A stretch of 64,000 nucleotides of DNA from SFFI01 sp964398655 (lineage in GTDB: Bacteria > Bacillota > Clostridia > Saccharofermentanales > DTU023). Shown piece by piece: positions 61,976-64,000 of this stretch. The stretch spans positions 1 through 64,000 of the forward strand of contig CAYNNG010000005.1 in the NCBI GenBank assembly GCA_964398655.1, written 5' to 3'. A program made the translations under genes and the position numbers. The notes under the pieces were generated by a model. It did no database searches, had not been told where the DNA came from, and saw nothing but the letters and a program-made list of their open reading frames with translations. Positions within the stretch are counted from its first letter, which is position 1. The number at the start of each line of letters is the position of its first letter.

Positions 61976-62329
61976 ATGGATAACCCAGATAAGTTCTCTT
62001 TTTTCCGCTATCCCTGGCAAAAATATGCGCTGGCTATGGGAGCAGCCTTAATATCTATGCTATTTGTTCACGATATCCGTCTTTATCAATTTAATTACGA
62101 AATTAAAGAAAGTCATCAAAATCGGGCAGGATATCAGAATAAGATGTTTTTTTTATTCGTTTTTTATGGCGTAATCCTCTTAAATTTAATAGGTCAATTG
62201 TTAATTGCTAAACTGGCAAGAACAAAGAAAAGAGCTTGGATTAGCTTGTTTCTTTTGCTTGTGTTTTCGACACTTGCCATGGGCATTGCTAGTTATCTAT
62301 TTATCGCCTCCTCTGCAGAAAAAACCTGA
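61976..62329 (+). CDS. Small hydrophobic membrane protein of unknown family, perhaps frameshifted
   Basis: Not recognised. 117 aa with three predicted helices (about residues 17-33, 56-77 and 86-112). No good ribosome binding site precedes the ATG. The frame stops right after a run of six A (62319-62324). If one A is removed, reading continues to TAG at 62397-62399 and adds a fourth helix (FFLLLIPFLACGWFV), giving about 140 aa. This could be a homopolymer sequencing error or real decay. Confidence 0.5.
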   Translation: MDNPDKFSFFRYPWQKYALAMGAALISMLFVHDIRLYQFNYEIKESHQNRAGYQNKMFFLFVFYGVILLNLIGQLLIAKLARTKKRAWISLFLLLVFSTLAMGIASYLFIASSAEKT

Positions 62330-62502
62330 ATTTTTTTTGCTACTTATTCCTTTCCTTGCTTGTGGCTGGTTTGTTTGCAACCGGGATAAAAATCTATAGA
62401 CTATCTTCTAGCAAATAAAGCAAAGTTTCCAGGTGAAATAGGGAGTGGAAGCTTAGGATAAATGGCTAGTCCCCGAGAGCCCAAAGGAGGACTTTTGGGT
62501 GG

Positions 62503-62907
62503 TTAGCTCTTGCTCTGTGGCGATTTTCCTTCCTCGCGAAGAACCTGGAGTTCCGTCTCGTCCGCGTGCAAAATCGTTTCTTTTAGTAATTCCTGGTGGA
62601 GTTTGTCGTAAATATACTTCAAGTAATGCTCAACGCATTCTTTGCAGGCATAAGTATGAGCAATATCGCGAATCACTAAGATCTTGGCTGGAGCCATTCC
62701 CAGGGTCTCTCTGGTTTCTGTGCCAATCTCTACCATCTTAGCAGAGCAGTGGGGGCAGGTACGGCCTGCTTCGTCCACATAGTGGTGACGTTCCACAACG
62801 GGAATCTCTTCCGGCAGCTGTTCTTTGACCGACTTCTTCCTGCGGGTATGAGCCGGAACCTGAACCACTTCCTCCAGCTTCGGTTCTTCCAGTTCCAGGA
62901 CGTGAGC
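62503..62907 (-). pseudogene. IS66-family transposase remnant
   Basis: Minus-strand fragment. The start resembles the IS66 N-terminal region (EEPKLEEVVQVPAHTRRKK), then the zinc-finger part (RTCPHCSAKMVEIG ... YACKEC), then a jump to IYDKLHQELLKETILHADETELQVL, which holds the first catalytic Asp. About 70-80 residues that normally lie between these parts are missing in frame. The end stops after GKSPQSKS. Upstream reading closes at a stop at 62908-62910. Inactive. Confidence 0.8.
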
Positions 62908-62910
62908 TTA

Positions 62911-63030
62911 ACGCAATTCATGGCGTATATTGCCGACTACATTCGCTGGTACAATCAGGACCGAATCAAGATCTCGCTCAATAACTTGAGACCTCTTGAT
63001 TACAGAAGGACCATGAGCTTTGCCGCATGA
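62911..63030 (+). pseudogene. IS3-family transposase C-terminal remnant
   Basis: The last 40 codons, TQFMAYIADYIRWYNQDRIKISLNNLRPLDYRRTMSF, match the end of IS3-group integrase-type transposases (YI..YN..RIK..L..L.P..YR). Everything upstream is missing and replaced by the IS66 remnant on the other strand. Not functional. Confidence 0.75.
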
Positions 63031-63058
63031 GCCCGTCCAAAATTTTGTCCGCACCCCC

Positions 63059-63168
63059 AGTACTTGGCATCCGGACAAATTTGCAAACACTAGGCCTTCA
63101 GACACTATTGTAAGCACTCAGATTCCAGATACTTTCAAAAGTACTTGGCATCCGGACAAATTTGCAAA
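63059..63168 (+). repeat. Two 29-bp direct repeats, 81 bp apart
   Basis: Identical 29-base copies at 63059-63087 and 63140-63168, with core CTTGGCATCCGGACAAATTT; period 81. The spacer carries weaker echoes (CACTAGGCCTTCAGACAC and CACTCAGATTCCAGATAC). They lie just past the IS3 remnant and may be the end of a lost insertion sequence. A 108-codon frame through them (63020-63346) is not considered a gene. Confidence 0.85.
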
Positions 63169-63192
63169 TAGTGGAAGGGTGTTAGAGGATAA

Positions 63193-63248
63193 ACCACCCA
63201 CTACCTGCAGACTTGCAATATTTACCACCCAATACTTGCATACTTGCA
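63193..63248 (+). repeat. Imperfect 25-bp tandem repeat, period 31
   Basis: ACCACCCACTACCTGCAGAC... (63193-63217) and ACCACCCAATACTTGCATAC... (63224-63248), both ending ACTTGCA, agree at 22 of 25 positions. Same non-coding patch as the 29-bp repeats. The rest of 62330-63477 shows only a small CCCAAA/TTTTGGG hairpin (62480-62499) and the IS remnants. Confidence 0.75.
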
Positions 63249-63356
63249 CGGCGGCCCACCCATTAGCTGTAATTTTGCCGGAGAATCAGGAAAACCAAAT
63301 AGAAGTAGCATGGATCCAGGGCACCCACTTAACGCTCTCTAAATAAGTTCTAAGGC

Positions 63357-63387
63357 TTGTCTTTTTATAAGTAGGCTATGCTATAAT
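63357..63387 (+). promoter_or_regulatory. Promoter of the zinc-ribbon gene (extended -10)
   Basis: TATAAT (63382-63387) preceded by TG one base upstream (TGCTATAAT), and TTGTCT at 63357-63362 with a long 19-base spacing. The perfect extended -10 makes it convincing. Confidence 0.65.
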
Positions 63388-63477
63388 TCTAGTGCTTAAT
63401 TTATCCCTTATTTGATCCCTAAGGTTTCAGACACAGTGAGATAAAACTTAGCAAATCAAATAAGGAGGCCTTGATAG

Positions 63478-63648
63478 ATGCCAGACAAAATTCTGCAGTG
63501 CAAAGACTGTGGCGCCGAGTTCGTCTTCACCGAGGGTGAGCAAGAATTCTATCGCGAAAAAGGTTTTGAAAACTACCCTGTTCGCTGCCCCGCATGCCGT
63601 AAAGCTAAAAAGCAGCAACGCCGTCAGCGTGACAACTACCGCGACTAA
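63478..63648 (+). CDS. Small zinc-ribbon protein (zf-trcl type)
   Basis: 56 aa, beginning MPDKILQCKDCGAEFVFTEG. Two CxxC pairs (CKDC and CPAC) form a zinc ribbon, separated by EQEFYREKGFENYPVR, and the end is Lys/Arg/Gln-rich (KAKKQQRRQRD). The pattern agrees with the probable zinc-ribbon domain of small Firmicute proteins; function unknown, nucleic acid binding suggested by the basic tail. AAGGAGG lies 8 bases before the ATG and promoter and terminator frame it as a single gene. Confidence 0.88.
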   Translation: MPDKILQCKDCGAEFVFTEGEQEFYREKGFENYPVRCPACRKAKKQQRRQRDNYRD

Positions 63649-63697
63649 GTTTTTCGGGGTGGAGGTTGTTTCACCCTCAAGTTAATACTTATGTCTC

Positions 63698-63725
63698 AAA
63701 ATCGCCTCTAGGGGCGATTTTTTAT
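63698..63725 (+). terminator. Terminator of the zinc-ribbon gene
   Basis: AAAATCGCC-TCTAGG-GGCGATTTTTTATT: 8-9-bp stem with T-run. Confidence 0.88.
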
Positions 63726-63728
63726 TAC

Positions 63729-63757
63729 TTGAAAGGCCTGAAGGGCAAGGCTAAAAT
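63729..63757 (+). promoter_or_regulatory. Promoter of ridA
   Basis: TTGAAA (63729-63734), 17 bases, TAAAAT (63752-63757), about 110 bases before the start codon. Confidence 0.55.
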
Positions 63758-63869
63758 AGCTATACATTACATGAACTGAGAGATGGTTTACGGATAAGTG
63801 CCTAAAATGCTAAGCCGTTTGAGAGGCTGGTCCGAGATAACGTCTACTCACTACTTTTAGGAGGATCTT

Positions 63870-64000
63870 ATGTCTAAAGAAGCCATTAACGTACCACAAG
63901 CCCCTGAAGCTATCGGTCCTTACAGCCATGCTAATGTAGCAGGTAATCTGGTGTTTGTTTCTGGCCAGCTTCCAGTTAAAGAAGGCCAGCTGGAAACCCA
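63870..64000 (+). CDS. ridA: RidA family protein (partial, runs off the window)
   Basis: First 43 codons of a reactive enamine/imine deaminase. Reads AINVPQAPEAIGPYSHANVAGNLVFVSGQLP, which contains the family's GPYSHA and VFVSGQ motifs. AGGAGG stands 5 bases before the ATG. RidA removes 2-aminoacrylate formed by pyridoxal-phosphate enzymes. The catalytic arginine lies beyond the window. Confidence 0.92.
   Translation, partial: MSKEAINVPQAPEAIGPYSHANVAGNLVFVSGQLPVKEGQLET

Noticed and set aside
63059..63248. Possible CRISPR array
   Set aside because: Only two exact repeats with an 81-base period and a second unrelated pair; no regular spacers and no cas genes in the window.
63020..63346. 108-codon frame over the repeat patch
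   Set aside because: It begins inside the IS3 remnant, its peptide repeats only reflect the DNA repeats, and it has no ribosome binding site.

Overview
The window looks like a chromosomal segment from a fermentative, spore-former-related Clostridia-type Firmicute; the family cannot be fixed from sequence alone. The case rests on AGGAGG-type ribosome binding sites with frequent TTG/GTG starts, the Firmicute S10-spc-alpha order with adk-map-infA-rpmJ inside and ecfA-ecfT-truA after rplQ, a CIRCE box before clpB, zinc-binding forms of S14, S4, L36 and Adk, formate-tetrahydrofolate ligase, and FtsEX next to a secreted M23 hydrolase. One run of 100 N (54776-54875) shows it is a draft assembly.

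Region 1 (1-12.6 kb) is a sugar uptake and breakdown locus. A LacI-type regulator is followed by a binding lipoprotein, a two-domain ABC ATPase, one permease, MtnK, MtnA, a RbsD/FucU mutarotase, a class II aldolase and a PfkB kinase. Kinase, isomerase and aldolase together match the route that splits 5-methylthioribose or 5-deoxyribose into dihydroxyacetone phosphate and an aldehyde. Shared TTTACTAAA-centred palindromes lie before the regulator and before the lipoprotein gene and are candidate operators. An opine-dehydrogenase-like gene and an M17 aminopeptidase follow.

Region 2 (12.6-32.5 kb) is housekeeping: a Lit-like membrane protein, clpB with CIRCE, a DtxR/MntR-type repressor, hisS-aspS, lepB-lepA, tRNA-Leu(UAG), a Crp/Fnr regulator, fhs, a PucR-type regulator, ftsE (with a long tail)-ftsX, an M23 hydrolase, a C-terminal processing protease and trpS.

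Region 3 (32.6-49.1 kb) is the complete S10-spc-alpha supercluster from rpsJ to rplQ. A candidate promoter lies in the trpS terminator and is followed by a leader of about 250 nt. Several ribosomal proteins carry extensions (L22, L16, S5, L17). A compact cloverleaf-shaped inverted-repeat set lies between rpmJ and rpsM. A fused EcfA1-EcfA2 ATPase, EcfT, TruA and PncB follow (49.2-54.2 kb).

Region 4 (54.3-61.7 kb) is a second ABC transporter with two nearly identical secreted DUF3798-like proteins in tandem, a two-domain ATPase and two permeases. Its substrate is unknown and there is no enzyme gene in the locus. Region 5 (61.7-64 kb) is a small decayed accessory patch: a possibly frameshifted membrane protein, remnants of IS66 and IS3-family transposases, and direct repeats. 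It is followed by a small zinc-ribbon protein and the start of ridA.
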